Below are positions 47,259-64,000 of a stretch of DNA of 64,000 bases, piece after piece. Within the stretch, counting starts at the first letter, position 1. The number at the start of each line of letters is the position of its first letter. Both the position numbers and the translations under genes were made by a program. Source of the stretch: Collybia mongolica (taxonomy: Eukaryota > Basidiomycota > Agaricomycetes > Agaricales > Clitocybaceae). Below the pieces are notes generated by a model. It was not told where the DNA came from. It saw only the letters and a program-made list of their open reading frames with translations, and searched no databases. Location: assembly GCA_013420905.1 (NCBI GenBank), contig JAAXNY010000013.1:992001-1056000 (forward strand), in the 5' to 3' direction.

Positions 47259-50200
47259 ATGAACGCAAACGATCTATTTTCTTTCCTCGACGAGGTTCCT
47301 GCAGAGAATGAAGACGAAAATGAACAGGAATCCATGCAGATGGATGTCGAACCAGTGCAGAGTATGGTCACTCACAAACGAAGGGCTGAATCGCCCATGA
47401 CTGTGTCAAATGGACAACATTTCGACGAACCTGGTCCTTCGGTGCCTAAGAGGCCTCGAATAGCATCACCAAAGCCGATTGTCCTGGATGATTTTGCAAC
47501 GGAGGCAAAGCGTGAAGTAGCCGTTAGCGCTGGTTTGACGGGGAGCGCCGATCCTGGTTCTAGATTGGAACTTAAGCATCAGGTGCGTAGCTGTTCGGTC
47601 TCATAAAGCCTGTATCTTAAGGAGTAATCTAGGTTCGGCACCAAGTTGCTGTACCTCCCGGCTACAACTACATACCGATATCGAAACATGTCCCCCCAGA
47701 AAAGCCAGCTCGCGAGTACAAGTTTGAACTTGATCCTTTTCAACGAGTGTCTGTGAATGCAATACAACGGAATGAGAGCGTGCTAGTGTCGGCTCATACG
47801 AGTGCTGGTAAAACAGTGGTGGCAGAGTACGCCATTGCGCAAAGTTTGAATAATAAACAGAGAGTAATCTATACCAGCCCAATTAAAGTTTGTCCCGCTA
47901 TTCCCCAAGTGCGACCTGGATTTTTTACGCGTGGTTGTATAGGCTTTGAGTAATCAAAAATATCGAGAGATGCTTGCAGAATTTGGGGATGTGGGACTGA
48001 TGACTGGGGACGTGACTATCAACCCTAGCGCGACGTGTCTTGTGATGACAACTGAGGTGAGTTTTCTTTCCTATTGTCCCCCATCTTACGCTTACCCGTT
48101 GCATAGATTCTACGGTCTATGTTGTACCGTGGCTCAGAAATTATGCGTGAAGTTGCCTGGGTTGTCTTCGACGAGATTCACTACATGCGGGACAAGGAAA
48201 GAGGTGTTGTTTGGGAGGAAACGATCATTCTGCTTTCGCACACTGTTCGTTACGTGTTCCTTTCTGCGACGATCCCAAATGCGATGGAGTTTGCAGAATG
48301 GATCTGTAAATCGCATGAACAACCATGCCACGTTGTTTATACGGACTTCAGACCGACGCCGTTGCAACACTACATGTTCCCCGCCGGAGACGAAGGCATC
48401 TACCTAGTGGTTAACGAGAAGAGTGAATTTCGTGAAGACAACTTTAGTAAAGCGATGGGAAAGCTTCAAGACAACATGGGCGATGACCCAGCTGATCCGA
48501 AGGGAGGGAAAGGGAAAAAGGGAAAGACGAAAAAAGGTGGCGACAAAAAAGGTGCGTGGCGTGTACAATTGTTGCGATCGGGTTTTGAACATCCATTTCA
48601 GGTCCATCCGACATTTCAAAAATCATCAGAATGATTATGCTAAAAAACTACAATCCTGTCATCGTCTTTGCGTTCAGTAAACGAGAATGCGAAGGCCTCG
48701 CGTTGACCTTGTCCAAATTCGAGTTCAACTCGACGGACGAGCAGGAACTTGTGACGAATATCTTCAACAATGCCATCGAAAACCTCTCACCCGACGACAG
48801 ACAGCTACCACAAATTACCAACCTCGTACCCCTTCTTCGGCGGGGCATTGGCATCCATCATGGTGGTCTACTCCCGATTTTGAAAGAGGTTATAGAGATC
48901 CTGTTTCAGGAAGGTCTTATAAAAGTCTTGTTTGCCACCGAGACGTTTTCCATTGGTCTTAACATGCCTGCAAAAACTGTGGTGTTTACAACAACACGGA
49001 AGTTTGATGGGCGCGAGTTTAGAAATCTATCCTCCGGAGAGTATATCCAGATGTCGGGTCGGGCAGGGCGGCGTGGGTTGGATGATCGAGGGGTGGTTAT
49101 TATGATGTGTGATGAGAAGTTGGAGGCTCCAGCAGCGAAAGCGATGTTGAAAGGAGAGGCGGATAGGCTGGATTCGGCATTTCACCTTGGGTACAACATG
49201 GTGCTGAATTTGATGAAGGTGGAGGGAATTAGCCCAGAATTCATGCTTGAGCGATGTTTCTTCCAGTTCCAGAGCAGTGCTGGAATTCCCAAATTGGAAG
49301 ACGGTGAGTTTCGATAAGTGCAAGTTATCCTTCCGGCATACTTAGTGCTGTGGCTCTAGACCTGAAACAAGAAGAAGAGACCAAGAACATGACAGTAATA
49401 CCTGATGAAGATAAAGTGGCAGAGTATTACGAGTATCGGCAACAACTCGACCAAATGGCAGCGGACTTTCGAGAAGTTATCACCCACCCGACATATTCCC
49501 TTCCATTCCTTCAACCCGGTCGACTAGTAAAGGTAAAATATCAAAAGCTGGATTTCGGCTGGGGTGTCATAATCAATTACCAAAAAAGACTACCCGCGAA
49601 AGTAAGTTTTTCGTCTTCTCAAACCACCATATGTTGCTCACTCCATGTTCAGAACAGACCTATGCCTAAACCGGAAGAGCTGCCGCCACACGAACAATAT
49701 ATCATCGATGTTCTCTTGAACTGTGCCCCTGGAGGATCTGTTCCCAAGGACAGGAATAACGTGACAGCTACACCCGGGGATGTCCAGCCGTGCCCCAAGG
49801 ATCAGAAGGGAATCCCTCTTGTTGTCCCGGTATTGTTATCAACAATCGAAGGCATCAGTCATATTCGCATATTCCTGCCCAAGGATTTACGACAAGACCA
49901 GGCGCGCGAAACCGTCTGGAAGAGTGTTTTGGAGGTTCATAGGCGTTTCCCCGATGGTATTGCTCTCTTAGATCCGATACAAAATATGGGCATCAAAGAT
50001 GACAAGTTTAAAGACCTCGTCAAGGTAACTAATCTTCTTGCAGTTCTCAAAATTGAAATAACATCGTGCTTCTACCTAGAAAATCGAAAGCATGGAGATT
50101 AAGATGTTTTCAAGTCCTCTGCACAAAGATCCCCGCCTACCCGAACTTTACACGATGTACTCAAAAAAGCGTGAGAGCCATGAACGCATTCGAGGTCTCA

Positions 50201-50932
50201 AGAAACGTATCCAGGCGACTCTGGATGTTTTACAACTCGAGGAACTTAAATGCCGGAAACGAGTTCTGCGCCGACTCGCTTTCACAACATCCTCTGATAT
50301 AGTCGATATGAAGGGGAGAGTGGCTTGCGAAATTAGCTCTGGGGACGAACTGCTCCTCACAGAACTCATCTTCAACGGCGTCTTCAATGCTCTATCGCCC
50401 GAACAATGCGCAGCTCTCTTGAGTTGTTTTGTGTTTACTGAGAAAGTAAGCTTTACCATTTTTCTAGCCATAAAAATATCTCATCAGTTTGTAGAGTGAC
50501 CAAACCACGAAACTAAAAGAGGAGCTCGCCGCACCTTTACGTGTCATGCAGGAGATTGCCCGACGGATAGCAAAAGTATCAAAAGAGTCCAAGCTCACCA
50601 TCGATGAGGACGAGTACGTGTCATCCTTCAAAGTGGAGCTCATGGATGCAGTAGTGCAGTGGTGTCGGGGTGCTTCCTTCTCAGATATCTGCAAGGTACG
50701 TGGCGAAACGATCCAACTATATAATTTAGCTAAGACGACGTGTGTATAGCTTACGGACCAGTTCGAAGGCAGCCTGATCCGAGTTTTCAGGCGTCTTGGT
50801 GAACTACTTCGCCAAATGGCTCAAGCAGCCAAGGTGATTGGAAATTCGGAGCTCCAAGAAAAATTTGAAAAATCGTCTGAGATGCTGGAGCGACCAAATT
50901 CTGTCATCTTCTGTTCATCGTTATATTTGTAG
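47259..50932 (+). CDS. mtr4: MTR4/DOB1, Ski2-like RNA helicase of the nuclear exosome
   Basis: Ten exons: 47259-47582, 47633-47887, 47943-48056, 48107-48551, 48602-49303, 49360-49601, 49653-50024, 50080-50445, 50495-50695, 50750-50932; 1067 residues. It unwinds RNA and feeds it to the nuclear exosome, usually within the TRAMP complex. Motifs: Walker [20 protein letters not shown] box in [12 protein letters not shown], motif [14 protein letters not shown], motif [14 protein letters not shown], an arch/KOW region ([20 protein letters not shown]) and the C-terminal helical domain ending [18 protein letters not shown], which is how MTR4 proteins end. A Lys/Gly-rich insertion (around 48480-48551) precedes the second RecA domain. 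The N-terminus is acidic and disordered. Confidence 0.97.
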
Positions 50933-51114
50933 AATATGCTTTATGGCAATTCCACTAACCCCGAGTGAAGGCGATATTTTCCCTGCGCGACTCTTTAATC
51001 TTCGAAAAACATTGTATTTTTTTGTTCACATAAGGGATAAATATGTGGTAAGAAACCTCTGAACTGCTCTTCGCCATCCTACAAGGATGATTATAAGTTA
51101 AACACGACCCCTCC

Positions 51115-53409
<2,295 letters not shown>

Positions 53410-55777
53410 GACCGCGAAGGGGTAGCCGGGGATGCTAAAACCTGTTCGGTTGGGGAACATCTGCTGCAACATGGGCGCCCTTTATACTCTCGCAAGTAGG
53501 CAGAAGCGCTCAAGGTTGACGAGAGGAATGAAAGAGTACGCATGACAAGGACGACATGAGGTTCTCCACCATGTCGTCTAGGGACTAAGAAATGTCAGCA
53601 CATGGCTCCCTCTCACAACTGGACATATCGTCATAAGGCGGTTAACGCAATGAATGGATCAGAAGATGGGATTACCATGCGAGTACCTGTTGCAAATCGT
53701 GTTATTTTTACAAGGGGATAAGCCTCGGAAACGCTCGACACGGGCGAGAAAAAAAAGTTACAAGATCTGCTGGTTGGTCGGTTCTCAATTGGAACGATCC
53801 TTGACTGGTTCAGGCCCCAGAAGGGACGACGCTTGCTTGACCATGCAGCCCCTTAAACACGTCTCAACGTGACCCATCGGTCGGACAGGGCGAGCACACG
53901 GTGTCAAGTCGGAAAAGCCAGAGGGCCTGGAAAAAAGCGGAAATCGAAGATTGTTAAGCGCATGGGTGGTTGCAGTCAAACAACGCGATACCACTTTTTT
54001 GTCCGAGGTCATTTTTTTTTGCGTCTTTTGAGAGCACGCGGCCAAATATGCAACATGTGATCACGTGGCACGCCAATCCACCATATGACGAGAATCAGTC
54101 CCACTACACTTCGAGTTTTACCGCAATCTCCTCTATCTTGCACCGCGCTGGGCACCACTATTGGGCTTCATAACAAGTCCCTTGAGTGTCTACTATAAAT
54201 GATGAACGAATATAATTAAAGGGAAAGAATGAGGTGATGCTAGGAGTGCATTGAGAACTGATATAGTCTAACCCTCAGAGAGCCTCCAGGCAATATCATT
54301 TGCCCCGCGTGATACGATGAAGGGACTATGTTGATGTTGCCACCTGAGGCGCTTGATTTTGTCATGCTCAGTGTACGAAATGAGTCCAACATTGACAGAG
54401 TTGTTGGGTTGTCACAATGCACTCATACTCCCGTGATCGGTGCTAAGAACAAGGTCGATGCGCCTCAATGAAACCCACATCCCTTAGACCTAAATTGTCG
54501 GATATCTCTTGTCTGTGTCCGCACGACCTGGTGGTTATCCAAGATAAGAAGTGGTGGGATGTCATGTTGCGATGCTGATCTGGAAGGCTTGGGCCATGTA
54601 GGGAGATCTTCCATTGGCATGTGAAACACTAGAGTTCACGTTCTCCTTTCAGGTCCTGCGCACACGTTTATTAGCTCGCCGTGTGATAGACGTAGTGCAC
54701 AGTTAGTTCTTCTTTGATGTTAGCCTTTTATTACGGAACTAAAGCATAGTTATCCAACACAACTCGCGTAGTCGGACCACCTTGCCTTAGTTGACCCGCG
54801 ACGTTACTGACGTGGTGTTTTCCTCGGTAGGTGTATAAAGGTGCCCGAATTCTAGGTTCTGGATGTTGCAGTCGCTTTGGTATGATACTAATGGCAAGTT
54901 CCAGACGATGTATCAGGACAGGTTGATCCTTAAAAAATCTATTTCATGTGCAATGCACCGCATCAACACAAGGCGTACCCGACATGTATTGAACGGGACG
55001 CATGAGGGTTAAAAAGAAAACGGCTAGCCTGAATCGAACAACCCATTGGAAAGACGCGTGTATTCTTGGGAGGATCTGAGATCCTTCAGAACTACGTACC
55101 CGTTACATGATCTGTCCGACTGCATAAAACCGAATGGGGTGAGCAAAATGCCTAACTCGAAGCAATTTTAGGCAACGAACCTATTTATTTCTCGAGTATC
55201 ATAGCGCGAATAAACAGGAGAGATGACCCAATGTTTCGCGAGGCGTCTGCATATGTATGTTAGTGGATTTGCAATCCTTTTTGCCTATTGCATGTTACAT
55301 ACTTTCATCTACAGCTCTGCAGAGACATAACCCCTTTGTACGTCATTCATGGAATTGACTCCCGTCCAAGTTCACATATTCATCTTAGCCATAGTCGTAA
55401 CAGAGAGCAGGAAGTTGTTGTAGTGGTTGATGTTCAAGTGTAGTTAAAATTTTGTTTGTAAGGTTGTTTGACCATAGCGACGATAATTTGTGTTGTTTCT
55501 GTTCCTCTTCGTGTGACGACGACGACGACGACGTTCGTACAAGCACACGCCTGGCAATCCCTTACGTTCCTCCCCCAAAGGCTCATTCCTGCCTGGGTGT
55601 CGCCTTGCTGCTCACAACGCGTCTTTCTTTCTCTCTTTTCTTCCTCTTCTTTCCTTGTTCGTTTCCCTTTAATTCCATACCATCCGACCCCACATACCCG
55701 TGCTCAGCACTCACCGAAGCATCGGTCTAATCGCTCTGTGATATTATCCATCGAGACCGACTGTGATCGAGTATATC
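53410..55777. other. Long intergenic region
   Basis: No gene recognised. It contains a CGACGA-type trinucleotide run at about 55516-55531 and pyrimidine-rich sequence just upstream of the SPG1 gene, as is common in fungal 5' regions. Confidence 0.45.
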
Positions 55778-56735
55778 ATGTCGACCTCAGCATCCTCATC
55801 GACCTCCACGCCACCTGCTGCCAGCGCCGGTCCCAGCGGTCAGCACCCGCACCCACTCCTCGAAAACAACGACGAGAAGAATAGGTGTGTTCTGGCCGTG
55901 TATTTGACACGTATACATCCCCCTCATTCTTAAATAGTGTCGTTATTAAAGTGGGGATGGTGGGTGACTCGCAGATTGGCAAGACGAGTTTAATGGTCAA
56001 GTACGTTGAGGGTAGTTTTGATGAGGATTATATCCAGACGCTGGGTACGTCGTACAGCTAATGCTTAACGGCACCACCGGGACCGTACTAATCATCCCAA
56101 CACCCCTTACAGGCGTCAATTTCATGGAAAAGACAATCTCTGTACGCCGAACAACCATCACGTTTTCAATATGGGATCTGGGTGGGCAGCGGGAGTTTGT
56201 GAATATGTTACCCTTAGTGTGCAATGACGCCGTCGCCATTTTGTTCATGTTTGATCTATCACGGAAGTCAACATTGAACTCGGTAAAGGAGTGGTATCGA
56301 CAAGCACGGGGGTTCAACAAAGTGCGTTTTCAAAACCATCAATTCCCCTGCTTTACGACTTCATATCCATCCCGATCCCTAATCTCATCCTCAAGAAGTG
56401 TCCCTGACATTGAATCATACAGACAGCAATCCCATTTCTAATAGGTACGAAATTCGACCAATTCGCCACCTTCCCGCGAGACGAACAAGAGGAAATTACA
56501 AAACAGGTACTTTGGCATTCTAAAATAGTGCCTTTCCACCTGATTTGATTTTCTCTCATAGGCAAAGCGGTTCGCACGCGCAATGCACGCATCACTCATT
56601 TTTTGCTCGACATCTGCATCAATAAACGTGCAAAAGATTTTCAAGATCGTACTAGCAAAGGCGTTCGATCTCAAGTGCGTGATCCCCGAAATAGAGGGAG
56701 TTGGGGAGCCGGTGTTGATATACGTGGATGTATAA
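55778..56735 (+). CDS. spg1: Septum-promoting Ras-like GTPase SPG1/TEM1
   Basis: Five exons: 55778-55884, 55938-56044, 56113-56321, 56423-56506, 56562-56735; 226 residues. After a Ser/Thr/Pro-rich N-terminus of about 35 residues, the G domain starts [19 protein letters not shown] (P-loop). Next come switch I with [14 protein letters not shown], switch [11 protein letters not shown] (the Spg1/Tem1 form of DTAGQE), LIGTKFDQF for guanine recognition, and [15 protein letters not shown]. There is no C-terminal CaaX cysteine, as in Spg1/Tem1. It switches on the septation initiation / mitotic exit network at the spindle pole body. Confidence 0.95.
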
Positions 56736-57756
56736 TGGAACGGGGCGGGTCTGGGTTATCGGAAGGATCTGGAAGGGGTGAGGTTAGTGGAACTACTTAT
56801 TGAAGAGGGCGGAGGAGAGAAAAACTCGAAGTGAGTCAGAGCTTTTGTTGTTCGTGATTTGTCTTGACGATGACTCCAAGATGGTCCTCCTTGTGGGAAT
56901 GGTGCACTCATTGCGAGGCGCGCTGTTGTATCACCTTATGGTCGGCCTGCTGTTAATGTGGACAGCTAATTCTTCAAAAGAATCGAAGAAATCTTCTCTC
57001 CACCTCCACCCTCTTCGCTGTACAAACACAAACCACACGCATCACACTTTTTTAAATTTAAGTGCTTACTGTCCTTTCCCCTTCTTTGTCTTCCTAGAGC
57101 GTGGCCCATCTGACTTACTTGCCCCTCCCCCAATTATTTCCTTCTCATTAATTTGACTCCAAACCAACGCGTTATTATCGGTTTACCTCCATCCTGTCAT
57201 CTGTGTCGTCGTTTTCCTCGTTTTGCTGCAACTAGTCATTTCTCCTGTCTTCGTCGTCCGGCATATAAACCGTCCTCGGATTCTTCTAAAGGAAGATCAC
57301 CACAACTTTGCCTTATTCACGCTCTTTCACCGATGCTTAATTATATAAATACACTTTACCCTTCCTCAGAACTCTACGTGTACGCTTTCCAGATATTTCT
57401 GCCACTATGCCCCCGTATCGAACTATCTATGTCTTAATGCATTCCGGCCGAATCTTCGGGGAGAGGCGCTCAGCGTATTGAGAAGAAAAACAGGGCGAAT
57501 CGTTGTCTCGCCAGAAGGTAACTTGTCAAGGCAACTAGTACCCAAGCAAATGTTTTCAAGTGGGGCCCGTCATATAGCAACGACTGACTCGGGAAACTCT
57601 AGTTTTTATCTGTCTTCAACATTGCATAACTAATGATATCAAATAAAATGAAGAGAACAGGTATTCATACACATCACCTAAACGACAACTCCTTCTCCAT
57701 CCCGATCTGTAGAAGCACTAGTTCTGGCAAGGGTAGCGTGCGGAAACTGGGGGCGT
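56736..57756. other. Convergent intergenic region
   Basis: 3' sides of SPG1 and the DAP1-like gene. Open frames here (56800-57156, 57153-57437) are pyrimidine-rich and unlike protein families that I know. Confidence 0.4.
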
Positions 57757-58407
57757 CTAGAGGCTTGATGTGTCAGTCGTACTTCCTTCGGCTGCGGATA
57801 AGTCTGTTGCGGGAGGATCGACGACCCTTCCGACGATGTTGTACCGTTTACTGAGAAAAGCAAATGTAGTCCATACTCGAGTTAGTCAGCGCGGCACTCA
57901 CGAGAAAAAGCTATGCCAGTCGTTCAGAACTTTCAGATCCGCCTCACTGAGGTCGCTATAGTCTGCGACTGCATGTTCAGGTTTAAGACTTGACATCCCC
58001 AACCCCTTGGATCCATCTTTCCCAGCGAAAATGCTGTATGATCTTCCGGGACCGTACACGTCCGCTTTGTGGGTGACGTCGAAAATCGTTCCTGGACGAA
58101 TCATTAAACCTTTGGTGAGCACGAACATAAAGAGAGGTAGCTTCTACCAACCCTTGATAGCTACATAGATCTTTGATCCTGGCTTCGACCCATCGAACTC
58201 CTTCAACTGCTCTGATGTAAACGGATCGTCCTTGGGAGGGACGAGGTCTTCTCTTGGGGCTTGCATGATGGATTTCGCGGGTTTCTCTGGGCTTTCTTCT
58301 CTCCTTTGAGCAGGTACTGAGGGAGAGCTGTAGAAGAGGCGATAGGCGAGATATAAGGCGGGTATCGCGAAGGCGAGGCCGTATGTCACGAGTGTCTGTA
58401 GAACCAT
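57757..58407 (-). CDS. DAP1/MAPR-type membrane-anchored cytochrome-b5-like heme protein
   Basis: Three exons: 58152-58407, 57902-58091, 57757-57850; 179 residues from the Met at 58407 (an in-frame Met at 58431 is possible). One N-terminal membrane helix (VTYGLAFAIPALYLAYRLFY) is followed by a charged linker and the cytochrome-b5-like domain: KIYVAIKGTIFDVTHK, DVYGPGRSYSIFAGKDGS (heme-coordinating Tyr region), SKGLGMSSLK and LNDWHSFFSKRYNIVGRV. This is the signature of yeast Dap1 and animal PGRMC proteins, which bind heme and support P450 enzymes such as the sterol demethylase in the ER. Confidence 0.92.
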
Positions 58408-59308
58408 CTTCGGCAATCCCCGCCCGCCCAAACCTCACTAAAAGGCTATTGAACCTTGCTCTGATACTAGCAAACCCTTGATCGTGACGGTCATCAACTA
58501 TCAAGTGCAGAGTCAAACTGGGGTCGTCGTCGCGTTTTTCAGGCCGTCCTGAGGGTTTGGTTATTCTGCGTCCAATGGCTTCACATTGCATTCAACTTTG
58601 TAGTGCATGGCTTGTCATACGATGATAATCGAGACCTGACTGGAAGACCCTGTCCAGTCAGCCCGTCGGCGTCATCCTCCATCAGTCTCTTTACCCCGAG
58701 CTACCAAAAATACACACACAGGACATGGGACGCATCGACACACTGCATCGCGAGTCGTGATGCTTTTTCAAAGCTACCTTTGGCAAGTGGTGAGATGTCC
58801 ACTTCGTTATTGCTACAAACTATTACTAACGGACTAACGCCAGTGGAATATCCATCCACCAATTACTTCAACAGAAAATGCACCAGAACTTTTTCCGGGC
58901 TTACTATTTTCTTTTCACCTGATATACCTTGTAATATGATCTTACCAAAACCCTGTCGAATCTATCCACATTCCTTCATCAAACCCTAATCATTTTCCAT
59001 CGCAACTTACCAGGAAACCTTTTGGAACGCTGGCGTCACTCCAGCCCGCCTTGGCTGTTCACCCGATAAAATTAAGGTCACCACTTGAAAGGACTCACAA
59101 TAATCCCCCTCCACCAAAACTCCACATGTCCGTCAATATTCAAGCGGTTTCTATTTTTTCTTCTTATCTACAGGAACAGTCTACATATCAACCTATATAA
59201 ACGTGAGACACAAAACCCGACTGCTCTGATCTAGAAGTCACTTCGAAACTACGGGATTATTCGGTGACTTTGTTGCTTTCTGTCAAAAGTTTGTCAAGCC
59301 CCAGTGCG
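58408..59308. other. Intergenic
   Basis: No gene recognised. A TATA-like TATATAA lies at 59194-59200, about 110 bases before the possible ATG at 59309. Confidence 0.4.
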
Positions 59309-59935
59309 ATGCTGATCAAGGTCATCTCTGCTTTGCAGCCCCGCCAGCAGGCTGATGCAGTCGCCCCCGCTCGTTGCACCTCGAGAGCATGGCTGCATCT
59401 CAGGAGTTTCTCAGCACTGACATCTCGCAGGCGGCCAGGATAAAATGTGTTGCCAGATCCTCGGCGGACACGACAAGTCTCGGTGCGACCTGTGAAAGTG
59501 GTAAATGCGGCGCTCGTGCCAAGACACTACCACGAGGAACTCAATGACGCCGGAAAAATCTCCACTTCAACAGGCTTGCGTGATCCGCCAAATGACGAAG
59601 ACCTCGGAGAAGTTATTGTCACAATTTTCAGCAGCGATTGTTGGGGGAGACAGGGTCGAAGTAGGCTGAAGTATGCGATCGACGCCCCTACAAGCCCAGC
59701 CCGGCACATTGGAACCTCTTTAAAGGTACGCAGAGAGTCGCGCCGCATAATTGGATCAAATAAACGAATACAGGATATGGTATTATTTCTCAGGACACCC
59801 ACATTAACCTCCGGTCGTTCCTGGCCAGAAATCTACCGTTTATTACTTAGTCAAGGGCCTGGTGTCACTAAGTCATGGCTAGCATATACAAAAGCTTGCA
59901 GCATGGCGAACGATTTCTTCGCTTTGTATTTCTAG
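59309..59935 (+). CDS. Possible gene with mitochondrial-type presequence, interrupted
   Basis: ATG at 59309 begins a frame rich in Arg, Ser and hydrophobics and lacking acids (SRAWLHLRSFSALTSRRRPG), which would suit a mitochondrial presequence. A TAA at 59441-59443 stops it, yet the same frame continues with well-composed sequence (VSVRPVKVVNAALVPRHYHEEL; DPPNDEDLGEVIVTIF). A plausible intron (about 59726-59773, GTACGC to ATACAG) leads to DMVLFLRTPTLTSGRSWPE. A TATA-type box lies about 110 bases upstream. I do not recognise the protein. It may be a mis-spliced real gene or a pseudogene. Confidence 0.3.
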
Positions 59936-60923
59936 ACAATGCTTTTCGGGAGGTTCGACAGCAATTTGAGATTATCCACATAACATCCGTCAGCGGAAAC
60001 TCGATAAATGTTCCGCAGTGTGGCCCAGTAGTCGTTCGGTCACTAGGACGTTAGCAAAACAAAACGTTCCTGACATTTCCCCCCAAATCGCACTCTCTCC
60101 AAACTCTCTGCCTGCTCCCGGCCCGTTTACTCCGGGCAGACTGATCATTTCTAATTTTGTGCGCGTCAACGCTAAGTCCGACCCGAAGCCAACTGGAAAA
60201 GAACCACCAACGGCCTCACTGTCTATTTTGCGTCTCTTACCCCGCACCTCGCGATAATAGGTTATAATTTGTATGTGCTATAGGAGCCGTTGTGTTCCAT
60301 CCAAAACGAACTTTTTCTACCTCTTCTGACGATGAAATTCTACCTCCCTCCTTAGATGTGACTTGGCATGATGGACATGAACAATACCAAGAGGAAGCCA
60401 AGACATTCTGCGTCCGCCTGGACTCGTGTCCTCCTGTGTTATACATGAAGAAACCGAACCTCTGCCTATGTCTATGTGCGCTGGCGGAAAATAGCCCGGA
60501 TGTTTCTCGGTCAGCACTAAAAAGAGCCAAGTCTTTTCGAAGTGGTCACTACTTTCGGAGCATCACCATTAAAGGTTCAGCACAACCGTCTGGGCCAATC
60601 ACGGCATGCAAGTTCATCATCGGTAGTTTTTTCAATCAGGTCAGGACAACCAACGGACCACCTGATCACGACCTTCACCTGAATCCGAGTTGTATCCGTC
60701 CTCCTAGACGCGTTCATGCAAGCGGTTTGCACCTTCTGTTCATTCATCCTTATCAACCGGGTGCGGCTGTTTTGAATCTGGGGAAACGTGATGGAAGAAA
60801 ATGTCAACTATAACCCCTCCGGAACTTTCTCGCTTCCATTCGCGACGGGGGATTTTCTTTTAAAGCAATATGCAACACAAACTACGTTGATTGAAAAATC
60901 TCCTTTACCTCCCTCATCGCGCG
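59936..60923. other. Intergenic
   Basis: Upstream of cellobiose dehydrogenase. An open frame of 173 codons (60292-60813) shows no domain or codon pattern that I trust. Confidence 0.4.

Positions 60924-64000
<3,077 letters not shown>

Noticed and set aside
55452..55884. Open frames over the first exon and 5' region of SPG1
   Set aside because: Alternative frames of pyrimidine-rich promoter sequence; the SPG1 frame is the supported one.
60292..60813. 173-codon open frame upstream of cellobiose dehydrogenase
   Set aside because: No motif, domain or splice evidence, and it ends shortly before the clear start at 60924.

Overview
The window looks like nuclear DNA of a mushroom-forming basidiomycete (Agaricomycetes). 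Coding genes are broken by many 45-65 base introns with GTRNGY-type donors and CTRAY branch sites. The gene content fits: cellobiose dehydrogenase, a WW-like membrane protein family and a seven-helix membrane family that recur in Agaricomycetes. All gene models below were spliced by eye; for the best ones every exon phase closes exactly.

Layout. 1-3.4 kb is an old, almost CpG-free transposon-derived segment. 3.4-6.6 kb has no convincing gene. 6.6-15.3 kb carries the most interesting feature: two tandem nitric-oxide-synthase-like genes with identical oxygenase-domain exon structure but complementary halves of the reductase. The first (6628-10027) is oxygenase + FMN flavodoxin and stops there; the second (12156-15302) is oxygenase + FAD/NADPH reductase with no FMN domain. 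Together they make one complete NADPH-FAD-FMN-heme chain, and they share promoter blocks at nearly matching distances from the start codons. 15.7-16.8 kb holds decayed coding sequence. 18.0-20.9 kb is a 2.9 kb nested palindrome centred on a dead Tc1/mariner element. 21.3-26.7 kb has a duplicated seven-helix membrane protein gene, one copy frameshifted.

From 27.5 kb on, ordinary genes dominate: WW-like membrane protein; two inverted pairs of intron-containing tRNA-Val genes (30.9-31.1 and 36.7-36.9 kb) flanking a catalase and a UPF0303 gene; an RRM-like protein; an ammonium transporter; a damaged GH78-like glycosidase; the exosome helicase MTR4; a GH18 chitinase with CBM5; the septation GTPase SPG1/TEM1; a DAP1/MAPR-type cytochrome-b5-like protein; and a cellobiose dehydrogenase running off the right edge.

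How they work together. The two NOS-like genes are the only evident functional unit: NADPH would reduce FAD on the second protein, FAD would reduce FMN on the first, and FMN would reduce the heme of either oxygenase domain in a mixed dimer. The remaining genes are unrelated housekeeping, secreted-enzyme and membrane genes.
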